Source of the DNA: Terriglobia bacterium
GTDB taxonomy: Bacteria > Acidobacteriota > Terriglobia > Terriglobales > Acidobacteriaceae
Length of the DNA: 64,000 nucleotides
Assembly: GCA_020073015.1 (NCBI GenBank)
Contig: JAIQFZ010000003.1
Span: forward strand, 1 to 64,000
Reading direction: 5' to 3'
This document shows positions 8,583 to 17,408 of the stretch, in pieces. The translations under genes were made by a program, and so were the position numbers. Positions within the stretch are counted from its first letter, which is position 1, and the number at the start of each line of letters is the position of its first letter. Below the pieces are notes generated by a model that made no database searches, was not told where the DNA came from, and was given only the letters and a program-made list of their open reading frames with translations.

Positions 8583-10149
8583 GTCGGCAGCACGGGAGCA
8601 AGCAAAAAGCAGGTCCTTCGCTCCGCTCAGGATGACAATTCTCTTGGGATTGCTCGGCGGATGGGTGTTCCCTCTCCTCTCCTGCTCCCAAGCTCCCGAC
8701 CCCAACACGTTAGTCATGATCATCGAGAGCAGCCCGACAGACCTCGATCCGAGGGTGGGCCTCGATGCGTATTCGGAGCGGATCGACGAGCTTATCTTTG
8801 ACGCACTGCTGACGCGCGACGAACATCTGAGTGTGCAACCGGGCTTGGCGGAGAAATGGGAGGTCCCGGATGGGCTGACTTACATCTTCCACATCCATCA
8901 TGGAGCCACCTTTCACAACGGCCAGCCACTGACCTCGCGCGATGTGAAATGGACGTTCGATTCGCTGCTCCAAGGCAAGATTCGCAGCACAAAAACCTCG
9001 GCGTACCGGTTCGTGGACCACATCGATGCGCCCGATGATTTCACCGTCGTATTTCACTTGAAGGAGCCCTACGCGACCTTGCTGTGGAATCTTTCGGAAG
9101 GCGCAATCGGCATTGTGCCCTACGGCACACTCGACGAGATGACTCGGAAGCCGGTTGGTTCGGGCCCTTTCAAATTCGTGAGCGCAGAACCGGACAAGGA
9201 AGTCATCCTCGAGCGCAACGATCACTACTGGGGAGCCAAGGCACGACTTTCTCGTGTGCGCTTCACGGTCGTACCCGACCCGACGACGCGGGCGCTCGAA
9301 CTGCGCAAGGGCAGCGCAGATATCGCCATCAATGCGCTGGCGGCTGACACGGTGGTGGCGCTCGAGAGCCAGCCGAATCTGCAGATCGAACGCGCGCCGG
9401 GGACGATCCTTTCGTACATGGGATTCAACACGCGCGACCCGGTTCTCAAGGACGTGCGCGTCCGGCAGGCGATTGCCTGCGCAATCGATCGGCGCCCGCT
9501 TCTTCAGTACATCTGGCGCGGGTTTGCCCAGCCCGCTTCGAGCGTGCTGCCTACTCAGAGCTGGGCGTATAACTCCGATGCGACCGGGTTCGCTTATGAT
9601 CCGGAAAAGGCCAGGCAGATCCTCGACGCAGCTGGTTACAAGGCGCAGAATGGCGTGCGCTTTCACCTGACCATGAAGACTTCGACCGAGGAGAGCACGC
9701 GCTTGCTGGCGGCCGTGCTTCAGCAGCAATTCCGGGATGTGGGGATTGTGCTGGACATTCGCACGTTTGAGTTTGCCACTTTCTTGGCCGATGTGACGAC
9801 CGGATCCTTCCAAGTCTATTCCCTGCGGTGGATCGGTGGAAACGAGGATCCCGACATTTTTGACACGGTCTTTCACTCCCATAACTTTCCTCCAACGGGC
9901 AGAAACCGTGGATATTATTCCAATCCGCGGGTGGATGAATTGATTGACCAGGCGCGGCGCGAGACCAACCAGAGCGTCCGCAAGCGTCTGTACGCCGAAG
10001 TGCAGCAAATCCTGGCGCAGGATGTTCCGTACGTAAACTTGTGGTATTTCGACAACGTCCTGGTGCACACGCGGCGAGTGCGGAACGCCACGCTGAATCC
10101 ATCCGGGAACTACGATTTCCTGAAGACGGCAGAAATCGCGAACCAGTAG
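8575..10149 (+). CDS. Peptide/nickel-type ABC transporter substrate-binding lipoprotein
   Basis: Family 5 extracellular solute-binding protein, about 524 aa, which captures oligopeptides or similar ligands for an ABC importer. After a hydrophobic segment the lipobox LLSC (near residue 38) indicates a lipid anchor. The body shows family signatures such as TYIFHIHHGATFHNGQPLT and SRDVKWTFDS. The start at 8575 has a good upstream GGGGAAG and overlaps the anmK stop; an ATG at 8632 is an alternative. Codons 13-22 are a dispersed repeat (8611-8639). The link to nagZ-anmK suggests cell-wall peptides as ligand, but no permease genes are in the window. Confidence 0.88.
   Translation: MRKSAAREQAKSRSFAPLRMTILLGLLGGWVFPLLSCSQAPDPNTLVMIIESSPTDLDPRVGLDAYSERIDELIFDALLTRDEHLSVQPGLAEKWEVPDGLTYIFHIHHGATFHNGQPLTSRDVKWTFDSLLQGKIRSTKTSAYRFVDHIDAPDDFTVVFHLKEPYATLLWNLSEGAIGIVPYGTLDEMTRKPVGSGPFKFVSAEPDKEVILERNDHYWGAKARLSRVRFTVVPDPTTRALELRKGSADIAINALAADTVVALESQPNLQIERAPGTILSYMGFNTRDPVLKDVRVRQAIACAIDRRPLLQYIWRGFAQPASSVLPTQSWAYNSDATGFAYDPEKARQILDAAGYKAQNGVRFHLTMKTSTEESTRLLAAVLQQQFRDVGIVLDIRTFEFATFLADVTTGSFQVYSLRWIGGNEDPDIFDTVFHSHNFPPTGRNRGYYSNPRVDELIDQARRETNQSVRKRLYAEVQQILAQDVPYVNLWYFDNVLVHTRRVRNATLNPSGNYDFLKTAEIANQ
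8611..8639. repeat. Dispersed repeat AGGTCCTTCGCTCCGCTCAGGATGACA
   Basis: Half of a palindromic repeat family whose other copies are at 14930-15004, 22088-22145 and 55933-56026. Here it forms part of the signal peptide coding region of the binding protein and is translated as SFAPLRMT. Confidence 0.8.
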
Positions 10150-10186
10150 TCGGCAAAACTGGTTTCAAGAAACGGTTTTTGGGAAG

Positions 10187-10232
10187 GGCACGGCTTGAGC
10201 CGTGCCGCTCAGACCCGCACAGCAAATGCGGG
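10187..10232. repeat. Two adjacent hairpins (GGCACGGCTTGAGCCGTGCC type)
   Basis: The stem GGCACGGC/GCCGTGCC around a TTGA tetraloop (10187-10206) is followed by CCCGCA/TGCGGG (10214-10232). They lie in the 274-bp gap after the binding-protein gene. There is no T-run, so a REP-like repeat or Rho-type boundary is more likely than an intrinsic terminator. Nothing else is evident in this gap apart from the word repeat at 10386-10420. Confidence 0.65.
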
Positions 10233-10385
10233 CTTTAGCCCCTGAGGGCCGCGTCCTTGAGCACTCGGAGTGGATTCGAAGCCAGTTCGTTGTCAGGACC
10301 CTGCTCCGGATCCAGCTCGATTTCGCGTGATACCATCGAAGTTTGGTCAGACACCGCAGAAGTCCTTGGGTGCTTGCGCGACAGC

Positions 10386-10420
10386 CCGACTGACGACTGA
10401 CTCCTGACTACCGACTACTG
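10386..10420. repeat. Short-word intergenic repeat (GACTGACGACTGACTC type)
   Basis: A run of GACTGAC, GACTAC and CGACTACTG words directly upstream of the ymdB-like start. It is complementary in style to the GGTAGTCGGTAG words at 28191-28224. Confidence 0.6.
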
Positions 10421-10423
10421 ATC

Positions 10424-11215
10424 TTGAACATTCTCTTCATTGGTGACATCTTCGGCCGCCCCGGGCGACTCATCGTCAAAGACCGGCTCCCGGAAATCGT
10501 AAAGCAGCACTCCGTTGACTTGGTCATCGCCAACAGCGAAAATGCCGCCGCCGGGTTCGGCATCACGCCTCCTCTCGCCGAAGAGCTTTTCGATCTCGGA
10601 ATCGACGTGATGACCACCGGGAACCACGTCTGGGACAAGCGCGAGATCATCGAATACTTCCAGATGGCCGACGGCAACCCGCACAGTCCGGCGCGGCGGC
10701 TGCTGCGCCCGGCGAATTTTCCGGCGGGCCTGCCGGGTTGGGGCATCTATGAAGGCCAGAAAAACGGTGTCGGCTACGCCGTCCTGAACCTCCAGGGACG
10801 TGTGTTCATGGGCTCCAGCGACGACCCGTTTCGCTTCGCCGATCGATTACTCGAACAGATCAAATCAAAGATCGTGTTTGTCGATTTCCACGCGGAAGCC
10901 ACGTCAGAAAAAATCGCGTTCGGCTGGTATCTCGACGGACGGGTGACCGCGGTGGTAGGCACACATACTCACATTCCCACCGCCGATGAAACCATTCTGT
11001 CCAAAGGCACGGCCTACATCACCGACGTCGGCATGACCGGCCCCTACGACAGCGTGATCGGAGTGAAGAAAGAATTAGTGGTAGAGAAGTTTCTAAACGG
11101 CATGCCCGCGCGCTTCGAAGCAGCCTCTGGCGACGTTCGCCTGTGCGCCGTCCTGGTCGAGTGCGATGACAGCACCGGCCGGGCCACCCGCATCGAGCGG
11201 CTGATGCTGAGATGA
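10424..11215 (+). CDS. YmdB-type metallophosphoesterase (TIGR00282 family)
   Basis: Calcineurin-like phosphodiesterase, 263 aa, of the YmdB family; Bacillus YmdB hydrolyses 2',3'-cyclic nucleotides and affects biofilm and motility decisions. Metal ligands are visible in order: GDIFGRPG (residue 7 on), ANSENAAAGFG, TTGNHVWDKRE and GTHTHIPTAD. The start is a TTG directly before NILFIGDIFG, as no ATG precedes the first strand. Its stop overlaps the next gene by 4 bases (ATGA), which suggests an operon with the HAD phosphatase. Confidence 0.9.
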   Translation: MNILFIGDIFGRPGRLIVKDRLPEIVKQHSVDLVIANSENAAAGFGITPPLAEELFDLGIDVMTTGNHVWDKREIIEYFQMADGNPHSPARRLLRPANFPAGLPGWGIYEGQKNGVGYAVLNLQGRVFMGSSDDPFRFADRLLEQIKSKIVFVDFHAEATSEKIAFGWYLDGRVTAVVGTHTHIPTADETILSKGTAYITDVGMTGPYDSVIGVKKELVVEKFLNGMPARFEAASGDVRLCAVLVECDDSTGRATRIERLMLR

Positions 11216-11967
11216 GGCGGGGGCTCCGCACCATGTCTGTGAACTCGCTAACCAAAGCACCCAACTCCCACTGGATGAGTTACGACGCCTACCTGTTCGA
11301 TATTGACGGGACCATTCTGCGTTCACGCGATCGCGTTCATTACAACGCGATGAACCGGGCCATGCTCGAGGTCTACGGAAAAGACACGACCATCGCCAGC
11401 GTCCGATATCACGGCATGACCGACCTCGGCATTCTGCGAGCGTCTCTGGCCCTGGTTGGCATCGGCGTTGAAGAGTTCGAACGTGAACTCCCGCGTGCGC
11501 TGGAGTGGATTCGACAGGACGTGGCCAAGAATGTCGCACACCTGAATCCCCTGGTCTTTGAGGGGATTCCGGAGACAATCGAAAGACTCGACCGATCCGG
11601 CAGACTTCTGGGTGTGGCTTCCGGCAATCTGGAATCGGTCGGCTGGCACAAGGTCCAAGCCACCGGATTGCGTCACTACTTCCGCTTCGGCGTGTTCAGC
11701 GACGCCCACGAGCAACGTGCCCAAGTGTTCGCACGTGGTGTAGAAGAAGCAACCCAGCGACTCGGCTCCGATGCGACGGTCTGTTTCGTCGGCGACACTC
11801 CCGAAGATGTCCTCGCCGCACGTAGGGTTGGGGGGCACATCATCTCAGTGTGTACGGGAGTCTATAAACGTGAAGACCTGGAGCCGCTCGCGCCCGACGC
11901 CTGTATTCAGTCCTGCTCGGAACTGTTGAACGATGTCCCAACGGACAGCTTCCCGTTACGACCGTAG
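11212..11967 (+). CDS. HAD-superfamily hydrolase (phosphoglycolate phosphatase-like)
   Basis: HAD phosphatase, 251 aa. Motif I is FDIDGTIL (about residues 28-35), with an alpha-helical cap next, the motif II region in LLGVASGN, and motif IV in CFVGDTPEDVLAAR. This order matches subfamily IA phosphatases such as phosphoglycolate phosphatases; the substrate cannot be fixed from sequence. About 20 residues precede the first strand, so the true start may be the ATG at 11233 or later. Coupled to the upstream phosphoesterase. Confidence 0.85.
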   Translation: MRRGLRTMSVNSLTKAPNSHWMSYDAYLFDIDGTILRSRDRVHYNAMNRAMLEVYGKDTTIASVRYHGMTDLGILRASLALVGIGVEEFERELPRALEWIRQDVAKNVAHLNPLVFEGIPETIERLDRSGRLLGVASGNLESVGWHKVQATGLRHYFRFGVFSDAHEQRAQVFARGVEEATQRLGSDATVCFVGDTPEDVLAARRVGGHIISVCTGVYKREDLEPLAPDACIQSCSELLNDVPTDSFPLRP

Positions 11968-12026
11968 TTCCCTACCGGGTATTTCTCTTGCAAGACATCA
12001 GTGGCCGGACATTCTATAGTAAGAAT

Positions 12027-13877
12027 ATGCGATGGATGTTAGCGGGAGCGCTCGGCATGGTCGCTGCGCTGTGTGTGGCCGCGGATACGCCCGCGCCCAC
12101 GGATTCCCCCGCTGTTCTAGCGCTCTGCTCCGAGTCTCCGGGTGCGCCCGCCTGCCAAGCTCCCGCCAAAGATCTCAAAGCCGCCCGCCAGGCCTTCGCC
12201 CGTGGTTTGAAGCTTCAGCGATCGAAGAACCTGGACGAAGCCTTCAGCCAATTTCAGGAAGCTGCCCGCCTGGTTCCGCAAAACGTGGAGTACCTGACCG
12301 CTCGCGAATTGGTGCGGCAGCAACTGGCGGCCATGCACCTGGAACGTGGCAACGATCACCTTCTCGGCGGACGGCAGGTCGAGGCGCTGGCTGAATTCCG
12401 CACGGCGCAAACCCTCGATCCCGAGAACGAATTCGCGCAGCAGCGCCTGCGTGATGCCCTGGGCCCCCTGCCGGTGCGTACCGCGGGCCCCCTGCAAATC
12501 GTCGCCAGTGAGGACGCCCTCGCAGCGAAGCCCCTCGACGGCCGTCATGACTTTCACTTTCACGGGGATTCGCGCGGGCTGATCACGGCCGTCGCATCGA
12601 GCTACGGCTTGACGGTCATCCTGGACGATAACTTCCCGAACCGGCGTGTGCGTTTCGACCTGGAAGGCGCAGACTTCGCCACCGCCATCCAAGCGGCGTC
12701 TCAGGTGACCAAGAGTTTCAGCGTCGCTCTCGAAGACAAGGTTCTGTATTCGACCATCGACACCCCCGAAAATCATCGCCTGTACGATCGCATGGGCCTG
12801 CGCTCGTTTTATATTCCCGGCGGCAGTACCCCGCAGGAACTGAACGATCTGATGAACACGCTGCGGACGCTCTTCGAGTTCCGATTTGTCAGCCTCAATG
12901 CCGCGTCCAGCACCATCACCGTGCGTGGACAGCAGCCCGCTCTGGCCGCGGCCACGCAGTTTCTCGGGCAACTGGATTCCTCCCGCCCCGAGGTGATGCT
13001 CGACCTGAAAGTCTTTCAAGTCGATCACAGCTACGCGCGCAACATCGGCTTACACATTCCAAACCAGTTCAATCTTTTCAATATTCCAGCCGCCGCGCTG
13101 GTCGCACTAGGCGGACAAAACATCCAGGATCTCATCAACCAGTTGATTGCCTCGGGCGGCATCAACCAGGCCGGCAATGAAAGCATCGCCGCCCTGCTGG
13201 CGCAGCTGCAGGGCCAGCAGAATTCGATCTTCAGCCAGCCCCTGGCAACCTTCGGCGGCGGGCTCACCTTCATGGGCCTCAGCCTCGACCAGTTGAGCGC
13301 CGCACTTTCCATGAATGAAAGCTCCGTCCGGTCGCTCGAGCACGTCACCCTGCGTGCATCCCAGGCAAGAGAAGCGACCTTCAAACTCGGCTCGCGTTAC
13401 CCCATCCTCAACGCCAGCTTCGCGCCCATCTACAACAACGCGGCCATCTCGCAGGTGATCCAGAACCAGTCCTTCACCGCAGCCTTCCCTTCCTTCAACT
13501 ACGAGGACGTCGGGCTCACCCTCAAAGCCAAGCCGGTCGTTCACGGCAATTCGGACGTCGCCATCGAGTTGGAATTGCAATTCCGCACGTTGGGTGGCAC
13601 CAGCGTGAATGGTGTGCCGATCATCTCCAATCGTGAATTCAAAGGTGGAATCCTGCTGAAGGAAGGCGAGCCTGCCGTGGTAGCGGGAATGATTACCCAG
13701 TCCGATCAGAAGAGCCTGAGCGGACTGCCTGCCGTCAGCCATATTCCGGGTCTCCGGCTGCTGAGTTCGGAAAGTTCGAAGCAGGAAGAAGACGACGAAC
13801 TGTTGATCCTGATCACACCTTACGTCGTGCGCGGACCCGACCGGAAAGAGGCCCCGGAAATCTGGCTGACCAGATAA
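12027..13877 (+). CDS. Secretin-like outer-membrane protein with N-terminal TPRs
   Basis: About 616 aa. A signal peptide (MRWMLAGALGMVAALCVAA) is followed by helical TPR-like repeats (about residues 45-150), a STN/N-domain-like segment, and a C-terminal secretin (GspD/PilQ) domain with VGLTLKAKPVV and LKEGEPAVVAGMI. Secretins form the outer-membrane gate of type II secretion or type IV pili. The ATG at 12027 is chosen for the signal peptide; the frame opens earlier at a TTG. No other secretion genes adjoin it, although a prepilin peptidase lies at 37.6 kb. Solitary TPR-secretins of this type are known in acidobacteria, but the exact role is unclear. Confidence 0.82.
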   Translation: MRWMLAGALGMVAALCVAADTPAPTDSPAVLALCSESPGAPACQAPAKDLKAARQAFARGLKLQRSKNLDEAFSQFQEAARLVPQNVEYLTARELVRQQLAAMHLERGNDHLLGGRQVEALAEFRTAQTLDPENEFAQQRLRDALGPLPVRTAGPLQIVASEDALAAKPLDGRHDFHFHGDSRGLITAVASSYGLTVILDDNFPNRRVRFDLEGADFATAIQAASQVTKSFSVALEDKVLYSTIDTPENHRLYDRMGLRSFYIPGGSTPQELNDLMNTLRTLFEFRFVSLNAASSTITVRGQQPALAAATQFLGQLDSSRPEVMLDLKVFQVDHSYARNIGLHIPNQFNLFNIPAAALVALGGQNIQDLINQLIASGGINQAGNESIAALLAQLQGQQNSIFSQPLATFGGGLTFMGLSLDQLSAALSMNESSVRSLEHVTLRASQAREATFKLGSRYPILNASFAPIYNNAAISQVIQNQSFTAAFPSFNYEDVGLTLKAKPVVHGNSDVAIELELQFRTLGGTSVNGVPIISNREFKGGILLKEGEPAVVAGMITQSDQKSLSGLPAVSHIPGLRLLSSESSKQEEDDELLILITPYVVRGPDRKEAPEIWLTR

Positions 13878-13893
13878 ATCGGCGGCCAGCAAG

Positions 13894-14838
13894 CTAATTT
13901 GCGGTCCCTGCCTCCAGCTTGAGTTCTTTCCCCTGACTCGCCTGGAAATCCACCACCTTCTTGAGCAGATCGACCGGAGCGGCTCCGCTGAGCGCGCGGC
14001 CATTGATGAACAATGCCGGCGTCCCAGTCACTCCCACCGACTTGCCCAGCGCGACCGAGGCTTCGACCCTGGCTTTTGTTTCTGGCTTGGCAGCGCAGGC
14101 GGCGATCTCGTCCGCCTTGACCCCGGAGTCCCCGGCGATGGTTTTCAGTTTTTCCTCGGCATTGGCTTCCGTGATATTGTTCTGCTCGTCAAACGTCTTC
14201 TGAATGAACTTCCACACCGCGTCATTCGACGCCCGCCCCACACAATCGACGTAGTCCGCCGCCTTTTCCGCCCAGTTGTGCAGCGCCGGCAGCGGAAAAT
14301 TCTGGAATACGAAACGAGCGTCCGGCTCCTGCGCTAGCAGTTGCTCGATGTTAGGCGCGGCGTTCTTGCAGTGCGGACATTGCATATCGCTGAACTCGAC
14401 GATGGTCACCGCGGCGTTCGCCGGTCCTTTGGCTGGCCCATTGATCCCTTTCTCCAGCTTGGCCCGCGCATCGTCGAACGGCTTCGCGCCGAAGGGCAGA
14501 ACTTCTCCCGAGATCGCGTGCTTGCCGTCGGCGGTCACATAGAGCTTGTTCGAGTTCGAGCCCTGCGGGTTGGTGATGATCACCGTCACCTCCGCCAAGC
14601 CGGGCGCCGCGGAGGGCCGAATCTCCGCAATCTTCCACGTGATCGTCACCTCGTACCCGAACATCTGGTAGAGGAACGAATTCACCGTATCTTCACTCGG
14701 CAGGACCGTCTGAGGGGCGGTCACCGATGTCGGTGCCGGCTTGGCCTGCTCCTTCGCTGCGGGCGTAGGCTTAGTTTGAGCAAGAGCGCTCGCGGTTAGA
14801 ACTGCGGCAACGATCAGGGCGCGAAAGTTGTGGGTCAT
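13894..14838 (-). CDS. DsbA-like thioredoxin-fold oxidoreductase, secreted
   Basis: About 314 aa. A signal peptide (ending ...ASALAQT) and an Ala/Pro linker precede a domain of unknown function, then a DsbA/DSBA-like thioredoxin domain with active site CPHC (near residue 153) and cis-proline loop GTPALFING. It probably oxidises or isomerises disulfides in exported proteins. The N-terminal domain, about 110 residues before the thioredoxin fold, resembles that of other acidobacterial thioredoxin lipoproteins. The ATG at 14838 is preferred because the signal peptide starts there. It converges on the secretin gene with only 16 bp between stops. Confidence 0.87.
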   Translation of the reverse strand: MTHNFRALIVAAVLTASALAQTKPTPAAKEQAKPAPTSVTAPQTVLPSEDTVNSFLYQMFGYEVTITWKIAEIRPSAAPGLAEVTVIITNPQGSNSNKLYVTADGKHAISGEVLPFGAKPFDDARAKLEKGINGPAKGPANAAVTIVEFSDMQCPHCKNAAPNIEQLLAQEPDARFVFQNFPLPALHNWAEKAADYVDCVGRASNDAVWKFIQKTFDEQNNITEANAEEKLKTIAGDSGVKADEIAACAAKPETKARVEASVALGKSVGVTGTPALFINGRALSGAAPVDLLKKVVDFQASQGKELKLEAGTAN

Positions 14839-14929
14839 AAATTGAGACTTGATTGTTGCAAAACCTGAGCGAATTGTCATTCCACGGCTAGGGTAGTGTT
14901 CAGCAAGTTCGGCACGTAAATTTGCACTG

Positions 14930-15004
14930 TCATCCTGAGCGGTGCGAAGGACCTATGGATTTGAATCCGCGACGCCCAGGTCTTCCGCTTCGCTCCAGAT
15001 GACC
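14930..15004. repeat. Paired palindromic repeat (CATCCTGAGCGG ... CCGCTTCGCTCCAGATGAC)
   Basis: Two inward copies of the CTTCGCTTCGCTCAGGATGAC family are separated by about 25 bp. The pair fills the space between the nadE 3' end and the DsbA-like gene's upstream region. A closely similar pair lies at 55933-56026. Confidence 0.75.
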
Positions 15005-15041
15005 ACCCAAACGTGTGAACACGAACGTCCGGTACACGACA

Positions 15042-16700
15042 TTAAATTTCCGACTTCACCGCGATCGGGAACCGCCGGCCATACCCAAACGCCTTTTCCG
15101 AGATCTTGATCCCCGGCGCTGCCTGCTGCCGTTTGTATTCGCTGCGCTCCACCATCCGAATCACGCGCCTCACCAGGTTCAGATCATAATTGCGGGTCCG
15201 TGCAATCTCCTCTGCCGAGCGCGACTCTTCCACGTAGTCTTCCAGAATTGCATCCAGCACGTCGTAAGGCGGCAGCGAATCCAAGTCTTTTTGATCCGGG
15301 CGCAACTCCGCCGACGGAGCCTTCTCGATCGTCGCCCGCGGAATGATCGCGCGGCGCGAGTTCACGTACTCACTCAGCCGGTACACCAGCGTCTTCGGCA
15401 CATCGGAGATCACGGCCAACCCGCCCACCATGTCGCCATAGAGCGTGCAATAGCCCACCCCCAATTCGCTCTTGTTGCCCGTAGAAAGCACCAGCGCCCC
15501 GAACTTGTTGGAGAGCGCCATCAGCACCATGCCCCGGCAGCGCGACTGGATGTTTTCCTCGGTAACATCCTCAGCCATGCCCGCAAACACGCCCGTCAGC
15601 GCCTTGCGGCACGCCTCATACACTTCGTTGATCGAGAGCAATTCAAAGCGAATGCCAAGGTTCTTGGCTAGTTGCCGGGCGTCGTCAATCGATCCCGACG
15701 AAGAATATGGCCCCGGCATGCCGACGCCGATCACGTTCTCCGCGCCCAACGCGTCCACCGCAATCGCGGCAGTAAGCGCGGAGTCGATGCCACCGCTCAG
15801 CCCGATGATGGCCCGCCCGAAGCCGCATTTGTGGACATAGTCGCGCGTCCCCAGCACCAGGGCGGCGTATGCGCTGGCGTCGTCGCTCTCGATCTGCGCG
15901 TGCATTTCGCCCGTCAGGCTCTGCGAATCGAAATAAACCAGATCTTCCTCAAACGACTTCCCCTGCGCGATCACCTGCCCGGTGGGCGAAATCACCAGGC
16001 TCGATCCGTCGAACACCAGGCTGTCATTCCCTCCGACCTGGTTCACCATCGCGACCGGCACGTTCCGATTTCGGGCGATGGCCGCCAGCATGTTGCGGCG
16101 GAGTTCGCGCTTCCCCATCCAGAACGGCGAGGCGGAAATGTTCAGCACGAAATTGCCGCCCGCCCGCACCAACTCCTCGACCGGATCGACGCGGTAGAGC
16201 CGCTTGTTCCAGAAGTGTTTGTCGTTCCACGCGTCTTCGCAGATCGTCAAAGCCATCTGCTTCCCGCAAAAACTGAACAACTGCTGCGCCCGCGCCGGAG
16301 CAAAATTCCGCCACTCATCGAAGACGTCATACGTAGGCAGCAGCATCTTCGACTGGATAAAGTCAATGCGCCCGTCGCGCAACAGCGCCGCCGAGTTCAT
16401 CACCGATTTCCCGGTCTCGGCTTCGGCAGGCGTGACCATCCCGCAGATCACCGCGATGCCCTGCGTTTCCAAAGCAATCTTCTCGGCCGCTTCGCGATTG
16501 CGGGCGACAAACGATGGCCGCTCCACCAGATCGCGAGGCGGATATCCGCAGACGGCAAGTTCCGGAAAAAGAATCAGCACAGCCCCGGCCGTGCGTGCCT
16601 GCCCGGCAAACTGGATGATCTTGGCAGCGTTGCCAGAGAAATCCCCCACGGTGGGGTTGATCTGGCCGAGGGCAATCTTCACAACACCAGTGTAAGCCAT
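15042..16700 (-). CDS. nadE: Glutamine-dependent NAD+ synthetase
   Basis: NadE, 552 aa, makes NAD+ from deamido-NAD+ using glutamine. The N-terminal nitrilase-type glutaminase has its Glu in FPELAVCGYPP (near residue 46), Lys in SKMLLPTYDVFDE (near 117) and nucleophile Cys in TICEDAWN (near 152). The C-terminal synthetase has the ATP pyrophosphatase P-loop LSGGIDSAL (near residue 300). The length is usual for the two-domain bacterial form. No operon partner is seen. Confidence 0.95.
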   Translation of the reverse strand: MAYTGVVKIALGQINPTVGDFSGNAAKIIQFAGQARTAGAVLILFPELAVCGYPPRDLVERPSFVARNREAAEKIALETQGIAVICGMVTPAEAETGKSVMNSAALLRDGRIDFIQSKMLLPTYDVFDEWRNFAPARAQQLFSFCGKQMALTICEDAWNDKHFWNKRLYRVDPVEELVRAGGNFVLNISASPFWMGKRELRRNMLAAIARNRNVPVAMVNQVGGNDSLVFDGSSLVISPTGQVIAQGKSFEEDLVYFDSQSLTGEMHAQIESDDASAYAALVLGTRDYVHKCGFGRAIIGLSGGIDSALTAAIAVDALGAENVIGVGMPGPYSSSGSIDDARQLAKNLGIRFELLSINEVYEACRKALTGVFAGMAEDVTEENIQSRCRGMVLMALSNKFGALVLSTGNKSELGVGYCTLYGDMVGGLAVISDVPKTLVYRLSEYVNSRRAIIPRATIEKAPSAELRPDQKDLDSLPPYDVLDAILEDYVEESRSAEEIARTRNYDLNLVRRVIRMVERSEYKRQQAAPGIKISEKAFGYGRRFPIAVKSEI

Positions 16701-16950
16701 CAGCCCTCAGCCAGAATATCGAGGGACGGGCGTCCTCGCGAAGCTCCGCAGCTGTCTATCCGACTGGTTACTCCTGATGTGTTAACCAGTCAGCGCTTCT
16801 GCTTCTCGCCTCCCCCCGCGTTGATGGCACCCTGCCCTGTGACTCAAGTCACCGACGGCTGCTTCTCCTCTACATGAGAATAATTGCGCGCCCTGAGACC
16901 TGAGTTTCCCCCCTGGGTTTCCGCGCACAGCCCCCCGAGTCTTGGCTGAG

Positions 16951-17139
16951 ATGAAACCCAACTTTAAGGCGGTACCGTGTCCCAAGTGCGGAGCGACCGC
17001 GGGGTCGCCCTGCCGGTCTGCAGCCGGGCGCCAGATGGCGGCTGCGTATCCCCACATGGACCGCGTCCGCGCCTTCGCTGAGAAGGAACAAGCGTCCGTG
17101 CCCGCAAGACGGACACTCCGAGCGGCAGGTGGTTTGTGA
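16951..17139 (+). CDS. Small zinc-ribbon-like protein
   Basis: 62 aa. Begins MKPNFKAVPCPKCGATAGSP and continues with CR, a Gly-Arg pair and a conserved-looking HMDRVRAF segment. This resembles small zinc-finger proteins and domains of the CPxCGAxxGxPC type found in phages and actinobacteria, thought to bind nucleic acid. The ATG at 16951 is chosen; a TTG at 16942 is possible. Its stop overlaps the GTG of the next gene by 4 bases. The 250 bp upstream hold no recognisable gene. Confidence 0.55.
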   Translation: MKPNFKAVPCPKCGATAGSPCRSAAGRQMAAAYPHMDRVRAFAEKEQASVPARRTLRAAGGL

Positions 17140-17336
17140 GCGTGAGAGGTCGAATCTGTTACCTGTTGGCCCGCCTGAGAATCCACAACCCCGACTGTGA
17201 ACATTGCAATGCTCGCGAAGTGTGTGGGAGTGAGTTGCTAAAGCGGCTCGAAGAGTTGAACTGGCGAACGCTGAAGACTGAAGAGGTCCAAGATTCCGAG
17301 GAGCCGAGGGCAAAGGAGCCGCGGAAAGCTTCGTGA
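17136..17336 (+). CDS. Small Cys-containing protein, unknown
   Basis: 66 aa starting at a GTG that overlaps the preceding zinc-ribbon gene (GTGA). It contains CEHCNAREVC, a possible metal-binding cluster, then a highly charged tail. No family is recognised. Translational coupling to the upstream gene is the main reason to believe it. Confidence 0.45.
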   Translation: MSVRGRICYLLARLRIHNPDCEHCNAREVCGSELLKRLEELNWRTLKTEEVQDSEEPRAKEPRKAS

Positions 17337-17408
17337 CGAAAAGACACCCACTTCCCAAAAACCGCGAGAAGTGGCCACCCGCCCAGAACTGGCTCGGCCA
17401 AGCCGCCC

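Noticed and set aside
8710-10068. Minus-strand frame of 452 codons
   Set aside because: Shadow of the binding-protein gene; no domain and unlikely composition.
10187-10232. Intrinsic terminator after the binding-protein gene
   Set aside because: Hairpins are good but no T-run follows; kept as a REP-like repeat only.
15672-16877. Plus-strand frame of 401 codons
   Set aside because: Antisense shadow of nadE with no recognisable family.
16951-17336. Prophage remnant
   Set aside because: Only the zinc-ribbon resemblance; no integrase, capsid, lysis or attachment-site features around it.
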